From Symbiodinium sp. CCMP2592 (lineage: Eukaryota; Sar; Dinophyceae; Suessiales; Symbiodiniaceae), in the NCBI GenBank assembly GCA_905221615.1, contig CAJNDT010003780.1, positions 368,501-432,500 on the forward strand: a DNA stretch of 64,000 nt, read 5' to 3'. Shown piece after piece: positions 34,401 through 48,900 of the stretch (position 1 is the first letter of the stretch; every line of letters begins with the position of its first letter). Both the position numbers and the translations under genes were made by a program. The notes under the pieces are model-generated. The model ran no database searches. It worked only from the letters and a program-made list of their open reading frames with translations, and had not been told where the DNA came from.

Positions 34401-35708
34401 TAGGGTTATAAGAAGATATAGCTATATAGTTACCTTACTTATAACCCTACTGAGTAAGTCCCCCGATCCTCCAAAATCATTCTCTCTGCCGCCATGGCTA
34501 TCATTCCCGTTATAAAAGATGAGAAGGAAATTGCCTGCGAGGTATCCCCCCCTGACTTTACAAGTGCTTCTGCAGTGTCATCTAACTCTTCGTCTAGCCA
34601 AGCCAGGCATCCAATCATCTGGTGATAGCGATGCATAGCCCTCAGGCCCAGCACCGCCTTTCCAGCTTCCTATACCTCAAAACCCCATTGCTCCATTTTT
34701 GAGGTCCCGGATATTATAATGCCTCAAGCTATGAATCCTCAACTCGCCCTTACCCCTGTGTTGTCGCAGGTTGCTGTGCGCCTGTACGTCTACCAACTCC
34801 GCTTCTTCACGATGCACGGCTGCGCCTGGAACATCCTGGACTTCGTGGTAGGGTCCCCAATCTTCGGGGCCAGCGACCTAAGAGGCCTACATCATTATAG
34901 TACCCTTATAGATCCCGTACTAGTAACCCTAATAGACCCCTTTCTAGGTCCCCTAATATGATTATTAGTACTTTCATTAGGTTTAGGGCTCAAAGATCGG
35001 CAACGTAGCTTAGTGTCTTCTCTGGAGACGGGTGGCTCTCTAGCAGATCATTTCCAGACGAACAGCTCTGCTCAAGCGCTCACTGCATCTCGAGTTGCTA
35101 GAAGGCTGCGAGTGTAAGCTGGCATGTGAATCCCTAAACCCCGCGGTGCCAGCATCTTCCGAACAGGCTCTCAAAGCTAAAGGGACCCTAATTTTGACAA
35201 CCACCGTTATAGGCTCTCAAAGTTTCAGCCTTAGGGTTTACGGTTTCATATGGCTTAAGGTGTTTTTGGTATATAGGAACTTGGGGTTTAAGGTATAGAC
35301 ATTACGGCTTCAGGCAGAGGGTTTAGGGCTTAAGGGGTAGGTACTAGGGTTTGGCGTTTCAGGTTTACGGCTTCAGGTGTAAAGCCATCAAACAGCAATT
35401 CTCAAGCCTTAAACCCTAAACGCTTAAACTCTTAAACCGTAAAGTACTGGCCGACACTACAGCAAGGAGGGAAACATCCCAAAACCCTAGAACCCCAAGC
35501 ATAAGTACCCCGATACTACGAAGCACCGAAGCACGAAGCAGAAGTATTGAAGGATGCCAGACGACCCTAAACCCTAAACCCTACACCCTAAACCCTAAGC
35601 CTTAAACCCTAAACCCTAAACCCTAAGCCCTAAACCCTAAACCCTACACCCTACACCCTACACGCTAAACCCTAAACCCTCTCTATCATTCATATATATA
35701 TATATATA

Positions 35709-35739
<31 letters not shown>

Positions 35740-38700
35740 TATATTATATTATATAAACCTTAATGGAATTCGTGGGCAAGGCAATTTTTCGGAGACCAGA
35801 TGTTTGGAAATTCGTGGGCAAGGCAATTTTCGGAGACCAGATGTCCGGAAATTCGTGGGCAAGGCAATTTTCGGAGACCAGATGTCCGGCAATTCGTGGG
35901 CAAGGCAATTTCGGTCCAAAATTGCCTTGCCCACGAATTTCCAAACATCTGGTGACAAGATGTCTGGAAATTCGTGCGCAAGGCAATTTCCGGAGACCAG
36001 ATGTCCGGAAATTCGTGGGCAAGGCAATTTTCGGACACATTGGTCCGGAAATTCGTGGGCAAGCCAATTTTCGGAGACCAGATGTCCGGAAATTCGTGGG
36101 CAAGGCAATTTTCGGCAGCTTCAGCTGTTTCAGGCAGCTCTCTTGACCGATCCATCCCACCCTTGCCTTCCTGGAAGTCGTTGCCAGAATCTGTAGAAGG
36201 ATTTAGGGTGGGTTGGGGATTGGCAATGAGCGAATCAATCGGCAAGAGATTTCCATGCCTAACGCTCCAATTTGCGAAACAATTCTGCAAGAGATTTCCA
36301 TTCTTAACGCCCCAATAAGCGAAACACTTCTGCAAGAGGTTTTTCTTTTCACCGCCCAAATAAGCGAAACAATTCTGCAAGAGGTTTTGCTCTCACGCCC
36401 CAATAAGCGAAACAATTCTGCGAGAGGTTTTCCATTCCTAACGCCCCAATAAGAGAAACAATTCTGCAACAGGTTTTGCTTCCTAACGCCACAACAAGCG
36501 AAACAATCGGTTAACAAATCCATTCCTGAGTGTAGGTGCAACAACGCGCGAATCAATCGGTTAACAAATCCATTCCCAAGCAAGTGCCACCAACAATCGT
36601 TTAACAAATCCATTCCTAAGTGTAGGTGCAACGACGCAAACATTGGGTGGACAACAACGGACATTAACAAAATGGGGCCATTATTTTCTTAGAAAGCTAA
36701 GCTGTCCTGGCCTTTACTGCAAAATGGACAACAAAGGACATTAACAAAATGGGGCTATCATTTCCTCAGAAAGCTAAGCTGCCCACCCATGGTGTTTCGC
36801 TTAGTGGTAGTGCAGAACATGTGTCTGTTGTGTAGTTTCTGATTGATTTTGGTGTGTATTCATAGAACGATTATGCTGTGAAAACTCGACAGCGACTTTT
36901 TGAAGCTTGGGCTAAAATGTTTACGATGTTAATGTGGTGCTAACGTTCGGTGACAGTAGTGTTAAGCTGTGAAAGAAGTGAAACTTTGTATTTCCCTGAT
37001 GTTATGGGATTCTGAGGGTGGGTGGGTGTAATTTCCTAAACTTAAACCGTAAACACAACACTACTTTAAAACTGCTCGATCCGGAGCTGCTGAACCCTAA
37101 ACCCTAAACCCAGAAAGAGCCTCTAAGGTCTCGTCTCTCCAGCTCTTTGAGGAGATCGTGGCAATTTCAGCAGCTGGGGCCGATGTTACGGGGTCCACCT
37201 AGAGACAAAGGGAAAAGGAGGGACCCTTAATGGGGACCCCGCGACCCTATAATGGGCTATATAATGGGTATATAATAGCTATATCAAGGGTATATACCTA
37301 ACTAAGGGTCCCTCCTTTTCCCCTTTGATACAGACAAAGGTGCCGGGTTTAGGTTTAAAGCTTAAGGAGTGGAGTGGTTGATGATTTAGTTGTTCGGCCC
37401 GAAATCTTGGGTCCTTGTAGGTGTTGCAAGGATGCTTAAAGAGGGAATGGTAAGGCCTTTACAGACCCTAGGTAAACCGTAAACGCCTATAAGCCGAGGG
37501 GGTGCCCCAACCCTTGCACATACAAGGGCCTTGAACAGTGTGTCGACCTTAGGGTAATATCGGGCCCTTAATAATTAGAATCGAGTTTGGGTGAATGTTA
37601 TACCACAATTCTTATAATAAGGAACCGCCAAAACCCCGTTCGAATTATGAAGGCCCCTATGGTATAGAGCACTTGTTTCACCAGTATGGTATAATCCAAA
37701 TGCCCAAAATGCTAGAGGAGCCGGTGAAGCCGACGCGGCCTGCAAAGTCCGAACAGCGCAAGGCTGCGAGCAAGATGTGGATCAGTGCTCGCGAATAAGA
37801 CTGGCGGTGGCGCACGGCTGCCGACAGGAGTTCGTCAGTGTTTGCCTTCGGCTGATTCTGGTGTCATCGCGGATAAGAAGCCTGCATCCCGCAGACATTG
37901 GCAAGTTCAATGAGGCGGGTAAATGTGACTAGTTGGGAAGGCCCTATTAACCAAAGGTTCTCCCGATTCCGGGATCAAGGCAGCTACCGGCAGTCGTAGC
38001 AGATGCGAGCAAAAAATGAACTAAAACCCCGATCCCCTAAAACCCCGATCCCCTGAAACCCCGATCCCCTGAAACCCTAAAGTGCTAAGACCTTTAAACC
38101 CTAGACCCCACACCCTGCACCCTGAAGTGCCAAAACCCTGAACCCTGAAGTAAGCCAGGAAGAGCTCCCACCTATCCTCGGTAGTACAAGGGTTTAGGGT
38201 TTAGGGTTTAGGGTTTAGGGTTTAGGGTTTAGGGACCGCTTAACGGTGACCCTTCTAACCCTACTTATGCCTCTCTTAAACGGGTCCTAGCTCCTGTGGA
38301 AGAGCTAAAGCCCCAAACCCCTAAACCCTACCCTTAACCTCGTCTACTCCCTAAATCCCTGAACCCCTAAATCCCCTAAACCCCCCAACCCCCCCTAAAC
38401 TCCCTAAACCCTCAGAACCCCTAAACCCTAATCCTAACTTAGGCTTCCTCCAGCGATCTGGAGATGGCGCAGAGCAGCGTGATGCGACCCTTGGCTTTCG
38501 GGCCCTCTGAGGGTTACTTCTAGGGCTCGTTGTGGGGTTCAGGGTTAATAAGGTTAGGCTTCGGGTTTAGAACTTAGGGTTTATAAGGTTTAGGCTTTCG
38601 GTTTAGGCCTTTGGGGATTCTTAAGGGGTTTGGGCAACGAGTCTTGTTCTTGAAAGGGGAGGTACGTGGGTTGAGGAGAATAGGCCTTCTTGGAGGCCCC

Positions 38701-41700
38701 ACATCTTTAGCCGGGCTTCCACGAGTTTACTTCTGCGGCATGGGAACATTGAGGATATCAGGCCTGATGGTCTGCGATTAAGTCAATTATATCATCTCTT
38801 AGGGTCCGAAGAGCTTTCGGACCCAGGTTACAGCACCCAAGTCGCCCCTCAGAACACTAAACCCTCAGCCGCCAATCCCTAGACCCTAAACCCAAAATCC
38901 CAAAAACCTAAACCCCTAAACCCTGACCCCAGACCCTATAGACCCCTATACCCTCACCCGCTAATCCCTAGACCCTATAACCCCGAAAGCCCTGAACCCA
39001 AGACATCCCTCGACACTGAACGCATGAAGCCTGAAACCCCCAGGCGGCCTGCCTGCACAGGTCATCTACTGTAGGGGCCTTAGTAATAATTAACCAACCT
39101 ATTCTATTTTGGGGGGTTCCTTATTGTAATTACAGTATAATGTGCCCCCAAGCCCTGTTATTGAGGCCCCTGTATTATTACTAGGGATTAGGCTTTGGGG
39201 TTTATGCTTGTGGGTTTGGATAAGGCTGCATTAGGTTTAGGGGTTGTGGTTTCAGGTTTTCTGGCAAACATCGTCCCGCGAAGATCATGCATGCATTGAG
39301 GAGTCATGCGCATCCTCCGCGGCGTCAAGGCATGGGCCTTTGTTGAGTTCTCGCTTTTGTCCCAAAGGCTGTCGGATCTAAACCAGGGGGATGACGAAGA
39401 GTCTCACTGTGTTTCCCTAAACCTTAAGCCCTAATCCTGCCAAGCCCTAAACCCGTAATCCCTATTCCCGCCAAATCGTAGCGCCAGAGCATCGCAAAGC
39501 CCGGAGATTGTGCTTTCTGGAAGTTTTGGAAGGGTTTATAAGCAAAATCCGCAAGGGTTCCATAACGGATGTTATTTTTGCTCCATGGGGGGGGGGCTTT
39601 ATGAGGATTCCACCAGGCTCGATTTTCATGCGATTTCTGGCGAAGGATCTTGTAGGACTATAGGATTTGGTTTTGGGTTTGGGGTTTAGGGTTTAGGGTT
39701 TAGGGTTTTGGCGGGTTTTGGGTTTTGGGTTCAGGCCTTGGAGAGCCTTCATTGGATTACGGCCTTTGGGGCAGATAGGGTTTACTTGGAGGTTCATGGT
39801 TTGTTATCGGTAGGGTTATAAGTCGGGTAACTGTAGTTAAACCCGTTATAACCCATATGAGTGGACGCATAGCTCCACTTATAACTACCCATGAACCTCA
39901 AAGTAGGGGTGAAGGCTTGCAGTGCATCGGTTTTACTGGGAGACTGTATTTGCCAGTGGTGGTTCGGATTAGGGTTTATCGTTTAGGGTTTAGGGATCTC
40001 GATGCCTTGAGTGGTTTGACATCCACTTCCATCCCACATCCTTAAGGCTTGGAAGGTCATGCCAACAATCCCGACATCCGCTGAATGTCCAACCCAAGGC
40101 ACTCAACCCAGGTACGTAGCCCTACTTGGAGGCCCTTTTGACTTAGTAAGTAGGGTTAGTAAGGTGGGTTATGGGGATTATAATGGGGTTTCTATGGGAT
40201 ACTAAGTAGACTTACTAAGTCAAAAGGGCCTCCAAGTACACCCCACACCCTATACTGCCAATACCGTAAAACCCTAGCGCCGAAACTCTATGAGGCAGCA
40301 GCAGCAGCAGTAATGTAGCATCATTCCTCGAAGCCAACCGTGTATGTCCCAGAGAGCCCAATACCCCTTAATCAAGGAATATACCGCAAATTATTAGGAG
40401 ATTCATTTTATGATTTAAGCTATATTCCTTAATCAAGGGGTATTGGGCTCTCTGGGGTCTTGCATCTCCGTTTGTGCGCAGAGCGACCGGGCCTTGAACA
40501 CTCCTTGGTGCTTAGTAGGGCATGGGGGAATGGATCCCTGTGATAGTCCCTTAAGGGTCCCTTATAGTAGTCTCCATATTATTGTAGTCCCTATATAATC
40601 CCCCAATAGTGGTCTCCATAATCCATTCCCCCTTTCCCTACTAAGAACCGGACAGTCATGTTCCTTACAGTAGTCCCTTAAGGGTCCCTTTTTGTAGCCC
40701 CTATAATCCATTCCCCCCTTCCCTACTAAGAACCAGACAGAACTTGGAGGTTCACGGGTTGTTATAAGTAGGGTTATAACTAGGATAACTTTAGTTATGA
40801 CCCATATTAAGGGACTTATAACCCCACTTATAACTACCCATGAACCTCCAAGAAGAGGTCATGCGCCTGATACGTGCCGTCCGCTATGCTGACGAGCTCC
40901 AGCTTGTGGCGCCTTGGCCGGATTTTTGGGCTTTTGGACTGGCCAAGGTCAAGGTGATTATAGGGGCCTCAATAACTACCTATACAGTTTTTTTTTTTTT
41001 TTTTTTTTTTTTGGGGGGGGTCCTTATTGGAACTATAGAACATTATACCCCAAAATCGTATTCTAATGAAACTAAGGCCCCTATATCAATGTTTCGGAGT
41101 GAGGGCCACTCCAAATGGAAAGACAGGCATAGAACCCTGACTTCGGAAGCCTCCCCCTTTGGACTCCATGATGAGACCGATGGCATCACAATGTATCAAC
41201 ATGCCCAAACCCACTGCAATCCTACCATAGGGGTCTAAGTAATTATCTATGTCTTTTCAGGGGTTATATAGGGGCTCAAATAATTACCTATATCATTTTA
41301 GGGGTTCTTTATAGTCAAAATATAACGGGCCCCAAAACCCCTATTCTGACTATGAAGGCCCCTATATTACATGCCCCGACTGGTGTTGAAGCCTGCTGTG
41401 AGTCTCTACAAGAGACAGAAGCGCATTGCTGGCCGAAGGTAAGTTGTCTTCTTCTTTCCTTACGGACATTTATGTGGGCGCTTTCCTTGCTGGTGATGAC
41501 GATCTACGTGCGGAGCTTACATGCGCCTCAGTGCTCCGCACAAATGCTTGTTGATGGTTGCAAAGCGAAGCCTGCTTTCAAACAGGCTCCTGTGTTGAGC
41601 TGCTAAGCTACCCGAGACTTATATAAGACATGGAACGGCTTGCTCACACGTCTCCCTTAGAGTCTTAGAGACACTAGCAGCTTCACTATGTGGAGCAAGA

Positions 41701-42880
41701 TAAAGTCGACGAGCCGGAGCTAACAAGACAACACTGTTCATGGTATTTGCACTTGGCAGGATGGATCGACGATAGCAACAGCCAGAGGATGACATAACTT
41801 GTGACAGAGGAATCGACCGACAACAGCAATAGGCATTGAAACATGCGTGTATGATGTGGTGCAGTAGATCCTATATCTAGACGCAGGGGAGTGTAGTGCA
41901 TAGGTAGTTGTAAATATAGACGTATACTTATACTTAGAGTCAAGGGTGTTGCGCATCTATTCTGCATGCATACGGAATCAACATAACTACACATACAGAT
42001 CCAGCTACACACCTGCCATGTACACACATGCACGCATGCATGACACAACCAAAGAGTTGCATGCCAAGCTACCTCAGCACGTACACATACAGTGTGTGTA
42101 AAGTCATGCTAGTCATGCTGAAACCCTAAAACCCTTATTACCCAAGATTGAAGATCTCCCGAAGGCAGAGACGCCCCCGCGTCATTGACAAGATGAGGTC
42201 ATGGCAATCTACGTGACGCAGGCAGTGTACGTGTTCCGGCTGGAGAACCCGCCAGGGGCCCAGGAAGTAGGAGCCCTCCATTTTTTAGATAGATAGGTAT
42301 GTATGTATGAATATATACATATATACATAATATATATATAATAATAGTAATAATAAATATATATATATATATATATACACATACATGCATACATGCATAC
42401 ATACACTGCTTGTAGCGTGAGGCTGCAGGGTTGATGATCTTGAAGTTGCTTCAGTTGAAGGTTTCGCAGTCGAGACCCCAGATACCGACCATGAAACGCA
42501 GGGCTGCGCTGTTGGAGACTGAGTTCCGAAGCCCCATGCCGGTCCCGCTTCCTCACGACTGCTCGTGATTCCTTTAAGGTTATCGACGGACAGACTGTGA
42601 GTAAATATAGGGGCCTTTAATAATTATAGTATATTCGACCCCAAAGCCCTATTCTAATTTGTTAGGAGCTCGATAGTACATGCTTTCATCATCTCAGCCG
42701 AGCTAAGAAAACCGCGAGCTTTATCGATCTCGTTGTGGCTTGTGCTTCCGCACCTGCCCTGTCAACCAGCTTGATCCCACGCAAATGAAACTCTCCTTAT
42801 AGCATCCCTTATAGTAACCCTTATATAGAGCCCTTGAAAGGAACCTTGCAACATGGTCACCCAATCGAGCCAAGTGCCTG

Positions 42881-42920
<40 letters not shown>

Positions 42921-45900
42921 GACACACGCAGACACACACACACAGACACACACAGACACACACAGACACACAGACACACCGACACACAGACACACAGACA
43001 CACAGACACGCAGACACACAGACACACAGACACACAGACACGCAGACACACAGACACACAGACACACAGACACACAGACACACAGACACAGACAGACACA
43101 GACAGACACGCACACACACACACACACACGTCAGATCACATCCGCAGTTGTCTGTCTTCTGTCTGGTTCTTAGTAGGGAATGGGGGAATGGAATATAGAT
43201 ACTATGATTGGGGATTATATGGGGCCTACTGCTATAGGGCTCCATTACCCCATTCCCTGCTAAGCATCAGCGAGTCTTCGAGACAAGCTCACAACTGACG
43301 ATTCAGACAAATCTCGACAGCACTCCGAGGTAACCCCCCTCCCAAAAACAACTCGGGCCGTTGCTTCGTAATCGTTTTGATTAACATCGTCGTGGTTGTG
43401 AGCATTTGTGTACGTTGACATTGTTGGATCGAGTCGTGGCTTCCACGGACGCGCCTTTGCGCCCCATCAAATCCTAAAGCCCTACTTGGAGGTTCACGGG
43501 TAGTTATAAATGGGGTTATAGGTCCCTGAATATGGGTTATAACTGTCGTTATCCTACTTATAACCCTACGTAAACCTAACCATGAAAACCCCAAGTAGCC
43601 CCAAAGCCCTAAACCGGCGAATGCTCCAACACGACCCCCAAAAATCCCAGAACCCTGAGCCCACGACTCTCGCCAGAGCTGTAAAACCTCATGAGGATGC
43701 CGGACACGGAGGATTACGATGGCATCCGGATCCGTGAGAACTTGGCTGGATTTTGGGGCTCTCTACCGACCAGACTCTTGGCTGCTAAGGGTTTTCAGAG
43801 GCTTTGCCTGCTAGACTTGAGCGGCGATCTATTGGTGTCGTTCGAGCTTGACGGTTGTTTCCGTTTTCAGGTTGTAGAGTTTGGGATTTCGGGTTTTAGT
43901 CGCGGTGTTCTGGTTGTAGAGCTGCGTGGGCTTTTTGCTCTTTTCACCCCACACATCGAATCTGCCTGGGTTTACGGCTGAAGGAGCCTTCCGGCAAACT
44001 GGTATAGGTTTTGAGGTTTCAGGGTCAGGGGACTTCGTAATGGTGAGTCGCATTACTTTTCTGGTGACTACACTCATAGCTGCACTTATATTACCACGGT
44101 TTAACTAACCGTGAACCTTTACGTGTGAACTTTGTGCTTTTGGATTTGAGTGCTGGTGTTTCAGGGCCTGTTTTTTGTTAAGAGGGGGGGGGTGCGGTTT
44201 GCTGTTTTCGGCTTCAAGGTTCGTGGGCGTCGGGATAACCCTAGACCCTAAACCGATTGAGGTTTCGGGTTTCAGGGTTTTGTTTGCATCTGCCCAGACC
44301 TACAATCAGGGTTGACTCGTTGGAAACACGAGGCCAAATCATGCTAAGGCCAAAAATGGGGGGTCCGAACAAGCATTAATCAATAGAGTTCCCTTATAGC
44401 CCCAAATATGACTTTGGCACCCCTAAACCCTGAGCCCAAAATCCTAAACCGGTGATTATAGTAGAATATCGAACAAAACCCTAAACCCTAAATCCTACAC
44501 CGGTGACTACAGCATAATCTCCACCAGGAGAACTCATAACTATTATTGCGGCCCCTATGTCTCTTGCCCGGGCTGGCCGAGGCAATGATCGTAGGATGTA
44601 GTCTCGTCCTTAGGAGCTGGGTTAAAGGGCTGTGCATGAGGGTTACTATAGGGGACTATAAGGGCTCTATGATATAGGGCGGCCTAAATAGTTACCACTA
44701 CTATTTGGGGTTCCTTAATATATTTATGGTAGAATGGGGCCCAGCTTAAGCTACTGAATAGGGTTTCGGGTTTCAGGTTTAGCGTTTAAGGCTGATGGTT
44801 TTAGGGTTTAGGATTTATGGTTCAGGGTTTACCTGTAGCCGAAAAGCCCTACCGTTTTAAGGAACTTCATATAAAAACCCATTATAAGGAACCCTGAGAA
44901 GGTAGTTCTTTTCGGGTACAGGTAAAGTTTACCTTGACACAAGTAGCCTACCTTTTTAAGGGCTTATATAAAGAAATCATATTCGGGAACCCTGAAGAGG
45001 TAGGCTCCTTAGGAGGGGGTCTCGGTCTGGACCCTTTGGGCGTCCTCGCGTTTGAAGAGTCAAAAGCTGCTTCGAGGTTTGAACCCTTGGATTCTTTTGG
45101 TTCTGGGGGTTTTTCAACTTCAACACGTGTCAATACTTGAGAGCAGCTTTGAGAAGTCTAGAGTGGTGCGGGACTAGCGTTAAAGAAGGATTCCATCATG
45201 TGTCGGCCCGCCGCTTTGGGGCTCAGGATAGCCTACACTCGCCCGCGCAACACTGAGACCTAACACCTAAATCCAAAATCTCTATGCTCTAACACCCCCG
45301 AACCCCAACCCCTAAGCCTTAACCCCCCAACACAGAGGAGGGTCCACTCTCATGCCCAGGTATGCTCTCTGTTTTCAAAGGTCTAACAGGAGGCCACAAA
45401 GCGGGATTGAAGTTGAGGTTTAGGGAGGGTTGACAGGGGAGTTTCCGAAAATAGGGGACCATAATATAGTACCCTAAATAGTAGGATCCTTACTATAAGG
45501 ACCCCAAAATAAGGTACCCCAAATTCCTGTGAAACTCACACATGGTCTTTGAAGTCCTTTGCTTTAGCGTTAAGATGTCAGGCTCCTTCTCGCGGATTTC
45601 AGCATTTTCGCCCGGGTATGACTCTACTTAGATAGCGAACGGGGGAACTTTAGACTTTCTGGCCCCATTTGTTAGCTTTGTCTGAGAAAGCTTGAACTTT
45701 TTGGGGCCCGGTGGTTGAAGAAGTGAGTCCATGGTATACCCTTATAGAGGCCCTATAGATCCCTTTAAAGGGACCCTTAAAGAAACCCTTATAACTCCCC
45801 ATGAACCTCCAAGTCTGGGCTTGATACGGGCGAGCCGGGGACTGGGAAGGACACACCACCTCGGGGCTGGTGGTGTCGGGAACAAAGCACCTTAGATGTA

Positions 45901-48900
45901 TGTGGGTAGTTGTCAGAATCAGGGTCCCTTTCTGGGTCCCTAATATAGTATGGCCTAATATTTAGGATACTTAAGAAGGGACCATAATTTGGACAACCAC
46001 CGAGATGTATGTGCTTGCCTGGTGGGTACTATAGGGGCCTAAATAATTACCTATACTATTTTTGGTGCTCCATATCAATGAAAGTCATAGTATAATTGGC
46101 CCCAAAACCCTATTCTAATTGGTAAGGCCCCTTGATTATGTTGCAGGGCAGTCCTTCATGACAATACATGACAATAAAACAGCTGCCATGCGGCGAGATG
46201 CCCTCAATCCTACAATAGACTCTCAACCCTTACATCCCCAGCCCCTTGCCCCCCAAAGCCCTAAACCCTAACCCTAAACCGTAACCCTACACCCTGACAC
46301 CGAAACCCTAGATATCCTTAGCTTCACTGGGCAGGAGTGGACTGGGGCGATGTCCTCGAGCCGCTCAGCGTCTACGTCTCCGAAGGTTTCGGGGCCCTCT
46401 TCGTGGTGTACATGGCCTTCTGCTCCTTGTCAGCCCCATAGTAATTCCTTTTTCGGATTACTTTGTAAGATTCTAGACATGAACTTCAAAACGAAACTAC
46501 TATGGGGCCTATGGGTTAGTTACAAAGTAAAATATGCAAGAATATGATATGCCTAGAGAGATACAAGAGTTGTATACATTGTATGTACAGTAGGATGTGG
46601 GGATTCGGGGCAGGGTTTTGGGTTGATGGATGTCTGCTCTCGGGTCAGGATCAGGAGTTGGGGCCGACATTCTTAAGGATTCTGAGCTAGCGGGTTGAAA
46701 GGGCCTGGGAGGTTGTATAGCAGGTTTTGGAACCTTTCTTCGCCTTTGAAAACACCCTCTTCTGCTAGGGCTTGGGGGTTGCTTGGGAACCCTGAAACCC
46801 TAAACAGTGTGATTGGGGTCCTTAAAGTGTTCCGGACTTAGGCTGATTTTGTTTGGGGGCCGGCAGTCCGGCAGTCGTTGTTATGGCTTGCGTGGAGGGT
46901 CGGGGCACTTAGTAACTGGTTATTTTGAGGACTTATAAGTACCAGTACCCCAATGAGGGTCCCTTTTGGGGGTACTTAGAAGTCTACTTACTACCTACTT
47001 TCTAAGTCCCCCGACCCTCCAAGTGGTGACCTCTTTCACACCCTCATGGTACTCATCTGTCTGGTCCTTAGTGGGGAAGGGGGAACGGATCCTTATAGTA
47101 GTCCCCATATTATAGTGGCGCCTATATGATCCCCAATGATAGTCCCCATAATCCCTTCCCCCCATTCCCTACTAAGCAGCAGACAGTCATGTTCCTCTTG
47201 AGGTGATGTGAAACCCGCATCCCTAAGCTGCATGAACTTGGACTAAAGCCCAGTACCCCTTAATTAAGGAATAGAGCTTAAGTCATAATATGAATCCCCT
47301 TATTATTTAAGGTACGTCTTGGGCTCTCTTGGCACCCCTGTAGGGGAGCAGAGGTAGCCTTTTTATATCCCAAAGCCCTGGGAGACTCTTGGATCCGAGG
47401 TTACCTGGCTCTCATGAACGTCATCACAGGCTCCGGAGTTAGGGTTTAGGGTTAAGGCCCTTACCTTATAGTACCCTTATAGTATCCCTGATAGAGCCCT
47501 TTCAAGGAATTCAAGGAACCCTATTCTAATTATTTTAGACTGACATCGCTTTCAGGTCTTGCAAGGGTCTTCAGGTATTGCAAGGGTCAACGGAAGGGAT
47601 CTATAACTTGTCTGTAAGGGTTCGGGGCCTTCACCACGGCTTTAGGGAATACGGTTTAGGGTTGTCGACTTGAGGGCGGGGTCTTCTTTATGCTGGATCA
47701 CCAGTTCTGCAAGCCTCAGCCACCAAGAGCCGTAAACGGGAATCGGTGCCAAATCCCTGCGTGCACTGAGGCTTGTTGCCTAGACCCTCAGCCCTGAAAC
47801 CCCAAACAGCATGAATCTCTGAACCTAGAACCGAAAGGCTCCATGTACACATATGTAAGGCCTAAGTACCTACTATATGGGTACATGGAGCCTTTGGGGA
47901 ACCCTGAGCAACCCACAGACCGCCAAACAAAGCAAAATGCCCTAAACAACCCGAAGCGATGAACCGCAACCCCGAATGCAGCACCCTCGCACGCAGAAAG
48001 TACGCGAAAGCGCCCAAGAGTTGCGATAGGGAGTTCTTACGGATTGATTACATCCCCTGGGGCGTAGCTCTAATTATAATCTGGTGAAAGGACCTATTGC
48101 AACTTGCGTGGATGCTTCAGAGCCTGAAGTAGGCTGCGGTGGTCTTGTTTTTGGGTTGGTTTTTTTGAGGTTTTGCCTCGCGCGCAACAGAGCGCAGAAG
48201 CTACGCGGACGCAGTGCGGATGGAGGTGTTTCTGGGAGAACTTAACTTTCGGATAACACTTAGACTTAAACCCTATCCTATCCCTATCAACCCTAAGCCC
48301 TAGTTCCTGAATACAAACCCTGAATCCTTAAACGCTAAATGCAGGAACTTTCGTGGAGACGGTGAGCAGGCAAGCCTCGAAATTGAAGATCCGCTCACAG
48401 CACCTTCGCATGCATCTGGTTGGGTGTAGGGCTTATTCAGGGTGTTTGAGGGGATGTGCAATGGGTGTTTTACGGCTTCTGCGTTGCTTTAAGGCATCCG
48501 AGGGTAGGGATGTGTTAGGCATCTGAGGCTTTCGAGTTTCAGGGTTCTGGCTTCTTGTTAGGTTTCCAAAGCGGGTGTAGTAGTCTGGGAAATTCATGTA
48601 CATCGGGGTTTATGCTTTTGTAGTCCTAGGTTCCTTATTAAGTTATCCAATACCAAAAAGGGAGCCCTTTTTACTCCTAGGTTGCTGGGCAGCCTAGTTA
48701 ATAGATGCCGGTTGGAGTTTGTAAGTTGTGAAAGACTTTAGCACTTGGGGTTGAAGTTGAAAGCTGAGCGCAGCAAGAGCTTTGGGTTTCAACCGTTATG
48801 TTCCTATTCGGTTTCGAAAGCCTATATGGCAGTTATGGGAGAGGTCATGACGCTATGGCAGCTTTCCGCTGAAAGCTCGATATCTCTCCAAGCCATTCAG

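Noticed and set aside
35763..36640. CRISPR-like array
   Set aside because: Repeats are contiguous, without unique spacers, and the context is eukaryotic.
35714..36670. Long overlapping open frames on both strands (up to 206 codons)
   Set aside because: They arise because tandem repeat units lack stops in several frames; not independent evidence of coding.
42721..43298. Cys/Val- or Thr/His-rich frames (up to 174 codons)
   Set aside because: Products of the CACACAGA microsatellite; every frame is open.
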